Below the pieces are notes generated by a model, which ran no database searches, was not told the DNA's origin, and worked only from the letters and a program-made list of their open reading frames with translations. Position numbers and translations under genes: made by a program. This document shows, in pieces, positions 14,177 through 22,106 of a stretch of 24,416 nucleotides of DNA (position 1 is the first letter of the stretch; every line of letters begins with the position of its first letter). The stretch covers positions 1 to 24,416 of the forward strand of contig CAZYVA010000017.1 in the NCBI GenBank assembly GCA_964650695.1, given 5' to 3'. The stretch comes from CAZYVA01 sp964650695. GTDB lineage: Bacteria; Bacillota; Clostridia; Lachnospirales; Lachnospiraceae.

Positions 14177-14611
14177 TTACAATTTACCCAAAATCATGAA
14201 TGAAATAATCAGCCCGTACAGGCAGACACCTTCGGCCAGGCCGACAAAAATCAGGGATTTGCCGAGGACGCTGGAATCCTCACTGATAGCGCCAAGCGCC
14301 GCGCTCGCCGCGCTCGCCACCGCGATGCCGCCGCCGATACAGGACGCTCCGGTCGCCAGCGCGGCCGCGATATACCCGTAGCCCGTCGCGGCCGACGACG
14401 CCGTCTGCGCCGCATCCGCAGCCTGTGCCGGATTCCCGCTAAAAAGCAGGATCCCCGCCGCCACAATCGCGCCAAAAAAGAAAAATACATTTGTCCCAAC
14501 CGCACGTTTGTACCGTTTTTTTGATTTCTCCCCCAGAAGGAAATACCCAAACGGAATGATGATGCCAAGCATCAATGCTGCGATAAGCAATAACCCTACT
14601 GTGACTGTCAT
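14177..14611 (-). CDS. ntpK: V-type ATPase subunit K (membrane rotor proteolipid)
   Basis: A 144-residue, very hydrophobic protein forming the rotor ring. Three to four membrane segments are visible: residues 4-26, 42-58, 78-106 and 119-141. The last contains LAEGVCLYGLIISF, with Glu127 as the expected ion-binding carboxylate. The Gly/Ala-rich GASCIGGGIAVASAASAALG is the classic proteolipid helix. Only the C-terminal hairpin carries the Glu, and the N-terminal one looks degenerate, as in several bacterial V-type K subunits. AAGGAGG lies ten bases before the ATG. The ion specificity is not clear: I do not see an unambiguous Na+ signature. Confidence 0.95.
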   Translation of the reverse strand: MTVTVGLLLIAALMLGIIIPFGYFLLGEKSKKRYKRAVGTNVFFFFGAIVAAGILLFSGNPAQAADAAQTASSAATGYGYIAAALATGASCIGGGIAVASAASAALGAISEDSSVLGKSLIFVGLAEGVCLYGLIISFMILGKL

Positions 14612-14645
14612 GATGAAAACCTCCTTGATATCATTTTCTCATTAT

Positions 14646-14666
14646 TTCCGGTATCAACCGCCGGAA
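14646..14666 (-). other. Small hairpin between ntpI and ntpK
   Basis: TTCCGG (14646-14651) and CCGGAA (14661-14666) form a 6-bp inverted repeat in the 87-base gap, the only sizeable gap besides the B-D array. The proteolipid is needed in about ten copies per complex, so a stabilising hairpin just upstream of ntpK would make sense. The functional claim is inference. Confidence 0.5.
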
Positions 14667-14698
14667 TACGTCCCTTGCTCCATAGTTACGGCCCGCCG

Positions 14699-16642
14699 TT
14701 ATTTCGTGCTGCCAGCGTTGCTGTTGAACGGATGGAACTCTCTTCCGCTTCCTTTATAAAACCTGCTGAACATCTCATAATATTCCAGCCGGAGGACCTG
14801 GATCCCCACGATCAACCCCTCCATGCCGCACACGATGATATTGCCCAGCACGATGACCAGCAGGTTCATCCGCCCGTCCTCCACACCGGAAAGCATCAGC
14901 ACGACTTCCATCATAGCCGCATGGCTGACCGCGAAAGCCCCGATACGGACATAGGATATCGTGTTTGAAAAATAACTCAGCATGGTCTCAAACAACTCAA
15001 AAAATCCCTGGACAAAGAACATCACCTTGCCCTCCTCGATTTTTTTATGGTTTTTTTCCACCAGGTTGGCAAGCGGCTCTTTTAATACAAAGACAACTAC
15101 CGGGCCGCCAAGGAACAGCACCATCAACAGGTTCCCCGGCGTCTTATGCCCGGTCATATAGAGTACGATTGTCAGGACAAGAAACCCGTAAAAGATGATC
15201 CCGGCAACGCCATTGTGGGAAAACCATAGGTTTTCCGTGTCATGGATTTTCCATGCGTTCAGGACCTGGAAAACCATCATCAAAAGATTCAGCCCCATTC
15301 CAAACGCAACCGCCACGACGAACACCGTGTTTAACTGCCCGATGAAAGGAAGATCGACCATCGCTTCCGTCGGCCTTAACCACAACGGCTTTATCACATC
15401 CTCAAACCCAAACACACTGCCGAACATCAGCCCGAAGAACGCGGAAAAAATCCCCGCGACCGAGATGATCCCCGCCAGGTTGATCTTCTTTACCAGATAA
15501 AGGATCCCTCCAAACACAAACAGGCAAAGCCCCTGCCCCAAATCTCCAAACATCACGCCAAAAATAAACGTATACGAAAGGGCGACGAAAACCGTCGGAT
15601 CCATCTCATTCGCCGAGGGCAAACCGTACATCCGCACAAACATCTCAAAAGGCTGGAAAAACTTCGGATTTTTCAGCTTGGTAGGCGGATCGCCGAAATA
15701 CTTCTGCCGGTCCTCCTCTACCACGATCATGACACGGCTGTCGTTTTCCGTCTCCTTTAAAAGCGCCTCAACATCGTCCTCCCCCATCCAGCCGCACAGG
15801 ATGTAATAATCCTCTTTATCCTCGCCGCTCTCCATCCGCGCCGCCATCTTCCGGACGTCGAACCTGTTGGAGGATTCTTCCAGCCTCTTGCGGATGGTTA
15901 AAAGCGCCGGGGCGTTTTGGGCCATCAGATCATTGATCTGCGCCTCAAGGGAATCCAGTTCCTGATTAGCCGCCTCGATATCCGCTTTCAGCCCCTCGCA
16001 GACAAACGCAGGCGTCCCCATACACTCCACCGGGATGTCGATCCGCTCAAAATGGAAAGAACTGAAAGCGGAATCCGATTTCCCCGCATCCGCGTTGGAT
16101 TCGATATAACAGCCGTATACATAATTTTCATTTCTTGCGCCCTCCAGGAAAATCGCGTAGAGGTCATCGTAAAGATATTTTTCCAGCCGCCGGAAATAAT
16201 CCACGCTGATCCTCCCAAAACGCACCTTCATGTACCGGTAATTCCGGAATTTCTGGATATCAATATCCAGCGGGGCGAATGGCTCTAAAGCAGCCAGCTT
16301 CGCGATCAAAGCATCCCGTCTTTTCTTCTGCAGCTCTTTCTTTTCCACCAGATCCACGTAATCGTGGTTCACCGCCCGGATCCGCTCCAGCATCTCCTCC
16401 TCCGTCATCGGCTCCCCTGACGGGACGGCGCTTTGCTGCAGGAGGGAGACAAACTCTTCCACCTTTGCCAGCGGCTCCTTGTACGGGTTGACCTCCGCAA
16501 AAGGCTGCAGGTTATGCACCGTCTTTAATTCCGTAAGCGCGTTTTCCAGCTGCATCTCATGCCTGGAAAGGTATTTTTCGCAGACACGGTCTATGTCCAC
16601 CCTTGGCCCGCTGATGTTTAAGAATTTCATCTTTACAATCAA
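14699..16642 (-). CDS. ntpI: V-type ATPase subunit I (membrane stator)
   Basis: A 647-residue protein. It starts at TTG 16640-16642 (LIVKMKFLNISGPRVDID), with GGGAGGTG about nine bases upstream. The ATG four codons later is too far from that site. The cytoplasmic N-terminal half (~1-340) has long helices that join the peripheral stalks (LENALTELKTVHNL; LDSLEAQINDLMAQNAP). The C-terminal half holds about seven to eight membrane helices. The first follows the loop PSANEMDPTVFVALSYTFIF, and MFGDLGQGLCLFVFGGILYL and AMMEVVLMLSG are also typical. It provides the half-channels for ions against ring K. It overlaps ntpC by a few bases. Confidence 0.95.
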   Translation of the reverse strand: MIVKMKFLNISGPRVDIDRVCEKYLSRHEMQLENALTELKTVHNLQPFAEVNPYKEPLAKVEEFVSLLQQSAVPSGEPMTEEEMLERIRAVNHDYVDLVEKKELQKKRRDALIAKLAALEPFAPLDIDIQKFRNYRYMKVRFGRISVDYFRRLEKYLYDDLYAIFLEGARNENYVYGCYIESNADAGKSDSAFSSFHFERIDIPVECMGTPAFVCEGLKADIEAANQELDSLEAQINDLMAQNAPALLTIRKRLEESSNRFDVRKMAARMESGEDKEDYYILCGWMGEDDVEALLKETENDSRVMIVVEEDRQKYFGDPPTKLKNPKFFQPFEMFVRMYGLPSANEMDPTVFVALSYTFIFGVMFGDLGQGLCLFVFGGILYLVKKINLAGIISVAGIFSAFFGLMFGSVFGFEDVIKPLWLRPTEAMVDLPFIGQLNTVFVVAVAFGMGLNLLMMVFQVLNAWKIHDTENLWFSHNGVAGIIFYGFLVLTIVLYMTGHKTPGNLLMVLFLGGPVVVFVLKEPLANLVEKNHKKIEEGKVMFFVQGFFELFETMLSYFSNTISYVRIGAFAVSHAAMMEVVLMLSGVEDGRMNLLVIVLGNIIVCGMEGLIVGIQVLRLEYYEMFSRFYKGSGREFHPFNSNAGSTK

Positions 16643-17685
16643 CCTATCACACCTCCCACATATCCCAGCGTCTCATGCGGAGTCAGCCCATACCGGATAC
16701 ACTCCATGGCAGTCGTCAGTTTTTCGATCTCCTCTTCCTTTAAAAACAAATACGTGTTCAATGTCGCGATCGAATACGGATTTTTCCTCCGGTCACTCAA
16801 ATATATGGTCCGGAGGCAATCCTTGTAAATCTGTTCCAACGTCCTGGCCCGGCGGCGCCCAAACTTCCGCTTATAGTAAGTTTTTTCCACCTCCTGCGTA
16901 AACTGCTCCACCGTCGGGGCTTCCACCAGCGCTTTAAACTCCCCGATGCTTAAGTGGTAATGTACCGGAAGGGTGATCTGGTAAATATCCGGGGGCAGCA
17001 TATGGTAATATTTCTTCGCCCGGTAGATCCACTGTAAATTTAAAAGATCCATCTGCATCCCATAGTCGCGGGAGACGATCTCCACTTCTTCTTTCTTTAA
17101 AATCTTTTTATTCTTTTTCCACAAATCCGTAAAAAAATACAGGGTCAACGCCAGATCATAATCATATAATTTTGCCCCTTCTACATCCTGTATTTTTTTC
17201 AAAGGCTCATAATACTCCGTCCCGCGGAGATTGTCCACCAACTCCCGGACATTGCCAGACGTTGCCAGACGGTCGATCGAGATCTGGGAATATTTGTCAA
17301 AAAACTCCTTTTTGTACGCCAGGTCAAAGGGACGGTCATAATTGTTGAACACGATCCGGAAGCAGTAATTGATGACCTCTATCTCGTACCGTTTCCAATA
17401 CACCTTTAAATAGCGGGACAGTTCCGCCCCGGCAAACCGGGACAGACGGCCGTAGTCATCAAACAGGGACTGTTTCAGTATCTTCTCCACATTGCCCCTG
17501 TGGTACTGCTCTGCAGGCATCCGGTCCAGCCATTTCCCGTAAGCAGGCTGATCCTTTAAAAATTCAATCACTTCCGGGACGCTTTGCATATTCGCTATCT
17601 TTACAAAATCCTCCGGCTTTAACAGCTTCGCTTGCATCGCCCGGACTTTCGTGACGATGCCGCTGTACGCCATAACGCTTCCCAT
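16639..17685 (-). CDS. ntpC: V-type ATPase subunit C (rotor cap, d-type)
   Basis: A 348-residue, helix-rich protein that caps the K ring and seats the D-F shaft. MAYSGIVTKVRAMQAKLLKP at residues 5-24 is the conserved opening of bacterial C/AhaC subunits. DIQNL-like turns and three repeated helical bundles are recognisable (YYEPLKKIQDVEGAKLYDYD; DYGMQMDLLNLQWIYRAKKY). ATG 17683-17685 has GAGGTG about seven bases upstream; ATG four codons later is possible. It sits second in the operon, unlike the E. hirae order where C follows E. It overlaps ntpI by a few bases, so production of the two is probably coupled. Confidence 0.93.
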   Translation of the reverse strand: MGSVMAYSGIVTKVRAMQAKLLKPEDFVKIANMQSVPEVIEFLKDQPAYGKWLDRMPAEQYHRGNVEKILKQSLFDDYGRLSRFAGAELSRYLKVYWKRYEIEVINYCFRIVFNNYDRPFDLAYKKEFFDKYSQISIDRLATSGNVRELVDNLRGTEYYEPLKKIQDVEGAKLYDYDLALTLYFFTDLWKKNKKILKKEEVEIVSRDYGMQMDLLNLQWIYRAKKYYHMLPPDIYQITLPVHYHLSIGEFKALVEAPTVEQFTQEVEKTYYKRKFGRRRARTLEQIYKDCLRTIYLSDRRKNPYSIATLNTYLFLKEEEIEKLTTAMECIRYGLTPHETLGYVGGVIG

Positions 17686-17689
17686 CCGT

Positions 17690-18001
17690 CTACACCTCTG
17701 TAATCCGTCTTAAAATTTCCTTCGCGTACTCGGTATGATGCTCGTCAAACTCTCTGGCAAGCTCATCCAGCGTATCCCGGTTCTGCTTTGCCTGCTCTTC
17801 AAGCATCCGCGCCATTTTTTCTTCCTCCTGCGCCCGGATGACAGAAAGCCGCTGCTCCGTCTCTTCCGAAAGCTTCCGGTCAAACGTATCCCTCTGCGCC
17901 TGGATCTGCCGCTCAATCTCTTTTTTCTGGTCTTCGGCGCTCTGAACGATTGCCTCCGCCGTAGCCTCAATGTCAGCCAGCCTTTCAACAATAGCGTCCA
18001 T
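17690..18001 (-). CDS. ntpF: V-type ATPase subunit G/H (peripheral stalk coiled coil)
   Basis: A 103-residue, almost wholly coiled-coil protein (E. hirae NtpF; also called AhaH). AGGAGG at 18008-18013 is six bases before ATG 17999-18001 (MDAIVERLADIEATAEAIVQ). An upstream in-frame ATG at 18019 lacks a ribosome site. Glu, Lys, Arg and Gln dominate residues 20-90 with heptad spacing (AEDQKKEIERQIQAQRD). It pairs with subunit E to make the peripheral stalks. First gene of the operon, four bases before ntpC. Identification rests on composition, length and position. Confidence 0.85.
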   Translation of the reverse strand: MDAIVERLADIEATAEAIVQSAEDQKKEIERQIQAQRDTFDRKLSEETEQRLSVIRAQEEEKMARMLEEQAKQNRDTLDELAREFDEHHTEYAKEILRRITEV

Positions 18002-18075
18002 CCCCGTCCTCCTGTCCATCTATCCTGCCGCACCCCAGGCAAAAGCCCAGGCCAGCTTTTTGTTCTACATGCCCC

Positions 18076-18081
18076 ATCATA
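18076..18081 (-). promoter_or_regulatory. Possible -10 box of the V-ATPase operon
   Basis: TATGAT on the minus strand, 75 bases before the first start codon of the operon. No convincing -35 is found at 16-18 bases, where the sequence reads TGGAAT or ATGGAA. The rest of 18020-18300 shows no credible gene, so the operon promoter must lie here or further into 18100-18300. Confidence 0.3.
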
Positions 18082-18323
18082 CCACTTTCATTTTGAAATT
18101 CCATAGTAAAAATAGACAATCTTCCCCACCGTTTTCCCTTCGATATATGCGAAATACTTGTCACAATGCCAAACCCCAAACCGGATATCCGCTTGTTTGG
18201 CGCTCCGCACTCCCAGAATCCGCCCCACACCCCCCTCCCCGTGACGGTATCCTGCCATTGACCGTGAATCGTAACAAAACAATAAAAAAGCACTAAAAAG
18301 TGTGAACAAAAAGAAAGTTTTTA

Positions 18324-18353
18324 TTGAAAATCGTCTGAAAAAGTGTATATAAT
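18324..18353 (+). promoter_or_regulatory. Promoter of the alcohol dehydrogenase gene
   Basis: TTGAAA (18324-18329), an 18-base spacer and a perfect TATAAT (18348-18353). Transcription would start near 18360, giving a ~165-base leader before the coding start at 18525. Confidence 0.75.
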
Positions 18354-18381
18354 AAAGCCAGGTGAATAATCCGCGAACGAA

Positions 18382-18438
18382 GATGTTGCAGGAACGATGT
18401 ACGGGGAAGCCGTGCAGAGGGAAGCAGCATCTTTTTTT
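18382..18438 (+). terminator. Terminator-like hairpin inside the ADH leader (possible attenuator)
   Basis: GATGTTGC (18382-18389) pairs with GCAGCATC (18424-18431), 8 bp with one G-U. It is followed at once by seven T residues (18432-18438). Inside the loop GTACGG (18399-18404) pairs with CCGTGC (18410-18415), making a Y- or arm-shaped fold. It lies between the promoter and the gene, so it would stop transcription unless relieved. I do not recognise a known riboswitch class. Confidence 0.55.
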
Positions 18439-18446
18439 GCCAGTAC

Positions 18447-18489
18447 GGAACTGTCACGAAATAGCTTATGCGGATCGCGTAACAGTTCC
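18447..18489 (+). other. Second hairpin in the ADH leader
   Basis: GGAACTGT (18447-18454) pairs perfectly with ACAGTTCC (18482-18489). After one mismatch ACG pairs with CGT, giving an 11-of-12 stem. It lies between the terminator-like hairpin and the ribosome site and could protect the mRNA or bind a regulator. Confidence 0.55.
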
Positions 18490-18524
18490 TGAACATGCTT
18501 ATGCCGGAAAGGAAGAAAAAAGAA

Positions 18525-19673
18525 ATGAAGGATTTTATGTTTAAGGTGCCACAAGAAATCGTATTCGGGCTGGGTTCCATGGCGCGGCTGCCAGAGTTAC
18601 TTGCAAAAAGCGGTTCCAAAAAGATGATGATCGTTTCGGACCGGGGGCTGGAGAAGCTGGGCGTGGTGGAGAAAGTCACAGATATTGTAAAAGCAGGCGG
18701 GATTGAAACTGTGCGTTTTCTTGATATCCTGCCGAATCCTACGGTGGATATGGTGGATGCGGCTACAAAGGTATACAAGGAGTCGGGCGCAACCAGTATT
18801 GTTGCCCTCGGCGGGGGAAGCCCGATGGATGTAGCCAAAGCAGTAGGGGTGCTGTCAAGATACGGTGGCTCCATTACGGAATATGAGGGCGCCCACCTTG
18901 TGCCCGGCCCTATCGAACCGATCATAGCCATCCCTACTACAGCCGGCACCGGAAGCGAAGTAACCGCTTTCGCCGTAATTACGGATACGCAAAGAAACTA
19001 CAAACTGACCGTGTTCAGCTATGAACTGCTTCCCAAGTATGCGCTGCTTGACCCGGAAATGATCATGTCCGTGCCGCCATCGATCGCCGCTTCCTGTGGG
19101 GTTGACGCGCTGATCCATGCGTGGGAGGCTTATACTTCGCTGGGGGCGTCGCCGTTCTCTGATGCCGTGGCAGAAAAGGCCATGGAATTGATCGGGGGAA
19201 ATATCCGCCGTTTTGTTGCAAACAGGAAAGACGTGGAAGCCGCCTGCGCTATGATGTCAGGAAGTATGTTTGCGGGAATGGCCTTTGCTTGGGCGAGGCT
19301 GGGAAATGTCCATGCCATGTCCCATCCGGTCAGCGCATTCTTCGGTGTGCAGCATGGAGTCGCCAATTCCATCCTGCTTCCAGTAGTGGCGGAATACAAT
19401 GCTCTTGCGGATCACGGAAGATACGAAAAAATCTATAATTATATCCGTGAGAAAAAGGAACCCGCAAAGGATTTTGTGCCACAGATGTTGATAGACGAGA
19501 TCCGGAAGCTGAACGCAGATCTCGGAATCCCGAAAACACTTTCCGAAGTGGGCGTTACGCAGGATAAGATCCCGCAGATGGCTGCGGATGCCATGAAGAG
19601 CGGCAATATCGCGGCCAACCCAAGGCAGACCACCCAGAAGGATATAGAGATGCTCTACCGGAAATCGATGTAG
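18525..19673 (+). CDS. Iron-containing alcohol dehydrogenase (group III)
   Basis: A 382-residue NAD(P)-dependent oxidoreductase. ATG 18525 follows AAAGGAAG at the usual distance and gives the standard family length. The frame is open from 18495, but those residues are Lys-rich and unlike the family. The dinucleotide motif GGGSPMDVAKA is at 96-106. TTAGTGSEVTAFAVI (~138-152) is conserved. Metal ligands are at near-identical positions to E. coli FucO: Asp194 and His198 (CGVDALIHAWEAY), His263 (NVHAMSHP) and His277 (QHGVAN), with His267 also conserved. It interconverts an alcohol and an aldehyde or ketone in fermentation; the substrate is not predictable. Monocistronic, with its own promoter, a possibly attenuated leader, and a terminator shared with the convergent hydratase gene. 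Confidence 0.93.
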   Translation: MKDFMFKVPQEIVFGLGSMARLPELLAKSGSKKMMIVSDRGLEKLGVVEKVTDIVKAGGIETVRFLDILPNPTVDMVDAATKVYKESGATSIVALGGGSPMDVAKAVGVLSRYGGSITEYEGAHLVPGPIEPIIAIPTTAGTGSEVTAFAVITDTQRNYKLTVFSYELLPKYALLDPEMIMSVPPSIAASCGVDALIHAWEAYTSLGASPFSDAVAEKAMELIGGNIRRFVANRKDVEAACAMMSGSMFAGMAFAWARLGNVHAMSHPVSAFFGVQHGVANSILLPVVAEYNALADHGRYEKIYNYIREKKEPAKDFVPQMLIDEIRKLNADLGIPKTLSEVGVTQDKIPQMAADAMKSGNIAANPRQTTQKDIEMLYRKSM

Positions 19674-19705
19674 AGGATGACAGGAACGATACTGGAATAA
19701 AAAAG

Positions 19706-19778
19706 AGGCTGCGCAAAGCAAGTTCAAAAGAGCAGCCTGCACGCTGCGCTACACTCGCGTGGAGGCTGCTCCTTTTTC
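19706..19778 (+). terminator. Bidirectional terminator with a three-arm alternative fold
   Basis: GAGCAGCCT (19730-19738) pairs perfectly with AGGCTGCTC (19763-19771), followed by CTTTTT, and CACGC/GCGTG pair within the loop. On the minus strand the same stem is followed by TTTT, so it can also end the hydratase transcript. A second AGGCTGC at 19706-19712 can also pair with GCAGCCT (19732-19738), so the middle arm has two mutually exclusive partners. Confidence 0.85.
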
Positions 19779-19805
19779 GTTACGATCCACGGCCAGGGAT
19801 CCCCC

Positions 19806-22085
19806 TTAGCCCTTGTAATAATTGATCAGGCACCCTTTTAGGATGATCGCCCGCTCATTGTCTGTCATTTCGCCCAGCTTCAAGGTGATTTCCTTTAATT
19901 CCTCCCTGACAACGTATGCTTTTATTTCCCCGGCTTCTTTTTCAATTTCCTCACGGATATGCGGCAGGAAAATGTAATCCCCTTTTCTAAAACTCAGCGA
20001 TTCATGGTTCTCATCCGTCACAAATGGCAGCATCCCCCAGTTCATCAGGTTCGAGCGGTAACGCTTCGTGGCGTATGCATTGGCAATATTCGCCCAGCCG
20101 CCCAGCACCTTCTGGCAGGAGGCCGCCTGCTCCCTTGCCGACCCATCCCCTGGTTTTACAGCGAAAATAACGCTGCCTACACCAAGATTCCCCTTCCCTG
20201 CATCCGGGAAGGCCTCTTTTACTTTCTTCATCACCGGTGCAATTTCCGGCAGTGCGTCCGCCGGACACGTCCCGGCTTCGATCGCTTTCTGTGCCTTTTG
20301 CACTTCCTTGGCGCAGCCCACATACGCCGGGTCTTTCCTGGACAATGCAAATTCCGCCAGCCTCAGAGGGTTGGAACGGTAGGAAGAGGTTTCCCCGGAT
20401 GGGATCAATTCGTCCGTGGTTGTCACCGGGTCGTGGATCTCCGACACCACTTTCAACAGCAGATGCTTTGGCAGGGCTGGCATATCCGGCCAGTCTTTGA
20501 TGTTCGGCCCGAAATGGATTTCTGCGGAAGGGTCTGCTTTTCCGTGGCTGTCAAATACACGCTTGGCATAAATGCCCCGGTCAAAATGGTATTTCCGCCC
20601 GCGATACTCCACATCCATCGCGTCCGCCGGGGTAAGGTAGCCCTTGTTCGCCGCCGTTGCCGCGATGGAGCGGGCATCCATCAGCGCCACCGACGCAATC
20701 TGCCCGCTCTGGAGCTTCGAGCCTTCCCGGTTCGGAAAATTCCGCGTCGAGTGGCGGATGGAAAACGCATGGTTCGCCGGGGTGTCCCCCGCGCCAAAGC
20801 AAGGGCCGCAGAACGCAGTTTTCATTACCGCCCCCGCTTCCATCAAAGTTGCTGCCGCCCCGTTCTTTACCAGCTCCATATACACAGGCATGCTGGCCGG
20901 ATAAACGCTGAACGTAAATGCGTCCGCGCCTATGGAGCGGCCTTTGAGGATATCCGCCGCCGCGCAGATATTTTCAAAGCCGCCTCCCGCGCATCCCGCG
21001 ATCAGCCCCTGGTCTACATATAGTTTCCCGTCCCGGATTTTTCCCTGTAGGGAATAATCCACTGCTCCGCCCAGGCTCACATTCGCTTTCTGCTCTACCT
21101 CATGCAGGATATCTGTCAGGTTTGCATTAACCTCATCGATGGTATACACGTTGGACGGGTGGAACGGCATCGCGATCATCGGCTTGATTGCGCTCAGATC
21201 CACAAAAACCATGCCGTCATAATAGGCCGCCTCGCCGGGGTTCAGTTCCCGGTAGCAGCTTTCGCGCCCATGGATTTCATAGAACTCCCGGATGGCCTCA
21301 TCCGTCCTCCAGATGGAGGAAAGGCAGGTGGTCTCCGTCGTCATGACATCGATGCCGATACGGAAATCCGCGCTCAGCTTCCCCACGCCGGGGCCGACAA
21401 ACTCCATCACTTTATTGTTCACATAGCCGTTTGCAAAAACAGCGCCGATGATTGCCAGCGCCACATCCTGCGGACCCACGCCCTTTTGCGGCTCGCCGTC
21501 CAGATAAACCGCTGCCACATCCGGCATTTTGATGTCGTAGGTCTTTCCCAAAAGCTGCTTGACCAGCTCCGGGCCACCCTCGCCCATCGCCATCGTCCCC
21601 AGCGCGCCATACCGGGTGTGGCTGTCCGAGCCAAGGATCATCTTGCCTGCTTCCGCCAGCATTTCCCTCGCGTACTGGTGGATCACCGCCTGATGCGGCG
21701 GCACATAGACCCCGCCGTATTTCTTCGCGCAGCTAAGCCCAAACATATGGTCGTCCTCGTTGATGGTCCCGCCCACCGCACACAAAGAATTGTGGCAGTT
21801 TGTCAGGACATACGGGATGGGGAATTTTTCAAGCCCCGACGCCCGCGCCGTCTGAATGATCCCGACAAACGTAATGTCATGGGACGTCAGCTTATCAAAC
21901 CGTATCTGAAGCTGCTCCCTATTATCGGATGTGTTGTGGTCCTCTAAAATCCGGTACGCGATCGTCTGCCTCCGGGCTTCCTCCCGGTGGATTTCCCGGC
22001 CCAGCTTCGCCGATGCTTCCTGCTCATTTTCCACAATCTCTGTCCCATGCAGTAAATACACCCCGCCGTCATATAATTTTACCAT
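19806..22085 (-). CDS. Aconitase-family hydratase (YbhJ-like)
   Basis: A 759-residue protein from ATG 22083-22085, with GGAG nine bases upstream. ATG 22100 would add five residues and is the alternative. It has the aconitase superfamily layout: GSDSHTRYGALG at ~152-163, an Fe-S cluster set formed by Cys365 (IAGCAGGG) and Cys426/Cys429 (CGPC), and RNFPNREGS in place of the RNF-x-GR block. The swivelling C-terminal domain includes KRYRSNLMNWGMLPF, which corresponds to the catalytic Ser/Arg loop. It resembles uncharacterised E. coli YbhJ and related 'hydratases' rather than true aconitase, which has GSCTN at the first Cys. Reversible dehydration of a hydroxy-di/tricarboxylic acid is likely; the substrate is unknown. 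It is downstream of, and probably co-transcribed with, the diacid-type regulator. Confidence 0.85.
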   Translation of the reverse strand: MVKLYDGGVYLLHGTEIVENEQEASAKLGREIHREEARRQTIAYRILEDHNTSDNREQLQIRFDKLTSHDITFVGIIQTARASGLEKFPIPYVLTNCHNSLCAVGGTINEDDHMFGLSCAKKYGGVYVPPHQAVIHQYAREMLAEAGKMILGSDSHTRYGALGTMAMGEGGPELVKQLLGKTYDIKMPDVAAVYLDGEPQKGVGPQDVALAIIGAVFANGYVNNKVMEFVGPGVGKLSADFRIGIDVMTTETTCLSSIWRTDEAIREFYEIHGRESCYRELNPGEAAYYDGMVFVDLSAIKPMIAMPFHPSNVYTIDEVNANLTDILHEVEQKANVSLGGAVDYSLQGKIRDGKLYVDQGLIAGCAGGGFENICAAADILKGRSIGADAFTFSVYPASMPVYMELVKNGAAATLMEAGAVMKTAFCGPCFGAGDTPANHAFSIRHSTRNFPNREGSKLQSGQIASVALMDARSIAATAANKGYLTPADAMDVEYRGRKYHFDRGIYAKRVFDSHGKADPSAEIHFGPNIKDWPDMPALPKHLLLKVVSEIHDPVTTTDELIPSGETSSYRSNPLRLAEFALSRKDPAYVGCAKEVQKAQKAIEAGTCPADALPEIAPVMKKVKEAFPDAGKGNLGVGSVIFAVKPGDGSAREQAASCQKVLGGWANIANAYATKRYRSNLMNWGMLPFVTDENHESLSFRKGDYIFLPHIREEIEKEAGEIKAYVVREELKEITLKLGEMTDNERAIILKGCLINYYKG

Positions 22086-22106
22086 AACAAAGATCTCCAT
22101 CCTTTC

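Noticed and set aside
18088..18309. A 73-codon minus-strand frame upstream of the V-ATPase operon, ending DKYFAYIEGKTVGKIVYFYY
   Set aside because: The end of the frame looks slightly protein-like (GNAT-like wording), but there is no ribosome site, no homologous motif I can name, and it overlaps the likely promoter region. At most it is a decayed fragment.
18360..18440. Fluoride, guanidine or TPP riboswitch in the ADH leader
   Set aside because: I checked by eye for the core motifs of these classes and found none. Only the terminator-like fold is supported.
19959..21023. A 354-codon open frame on the + strand
   Set aside because: It is antisense to the aconitase-family hydratase, is rich in Arg/His/Pro, has no recognisable motif and no ribosome site, and is explained by the GC-rich third positions of the real gene.
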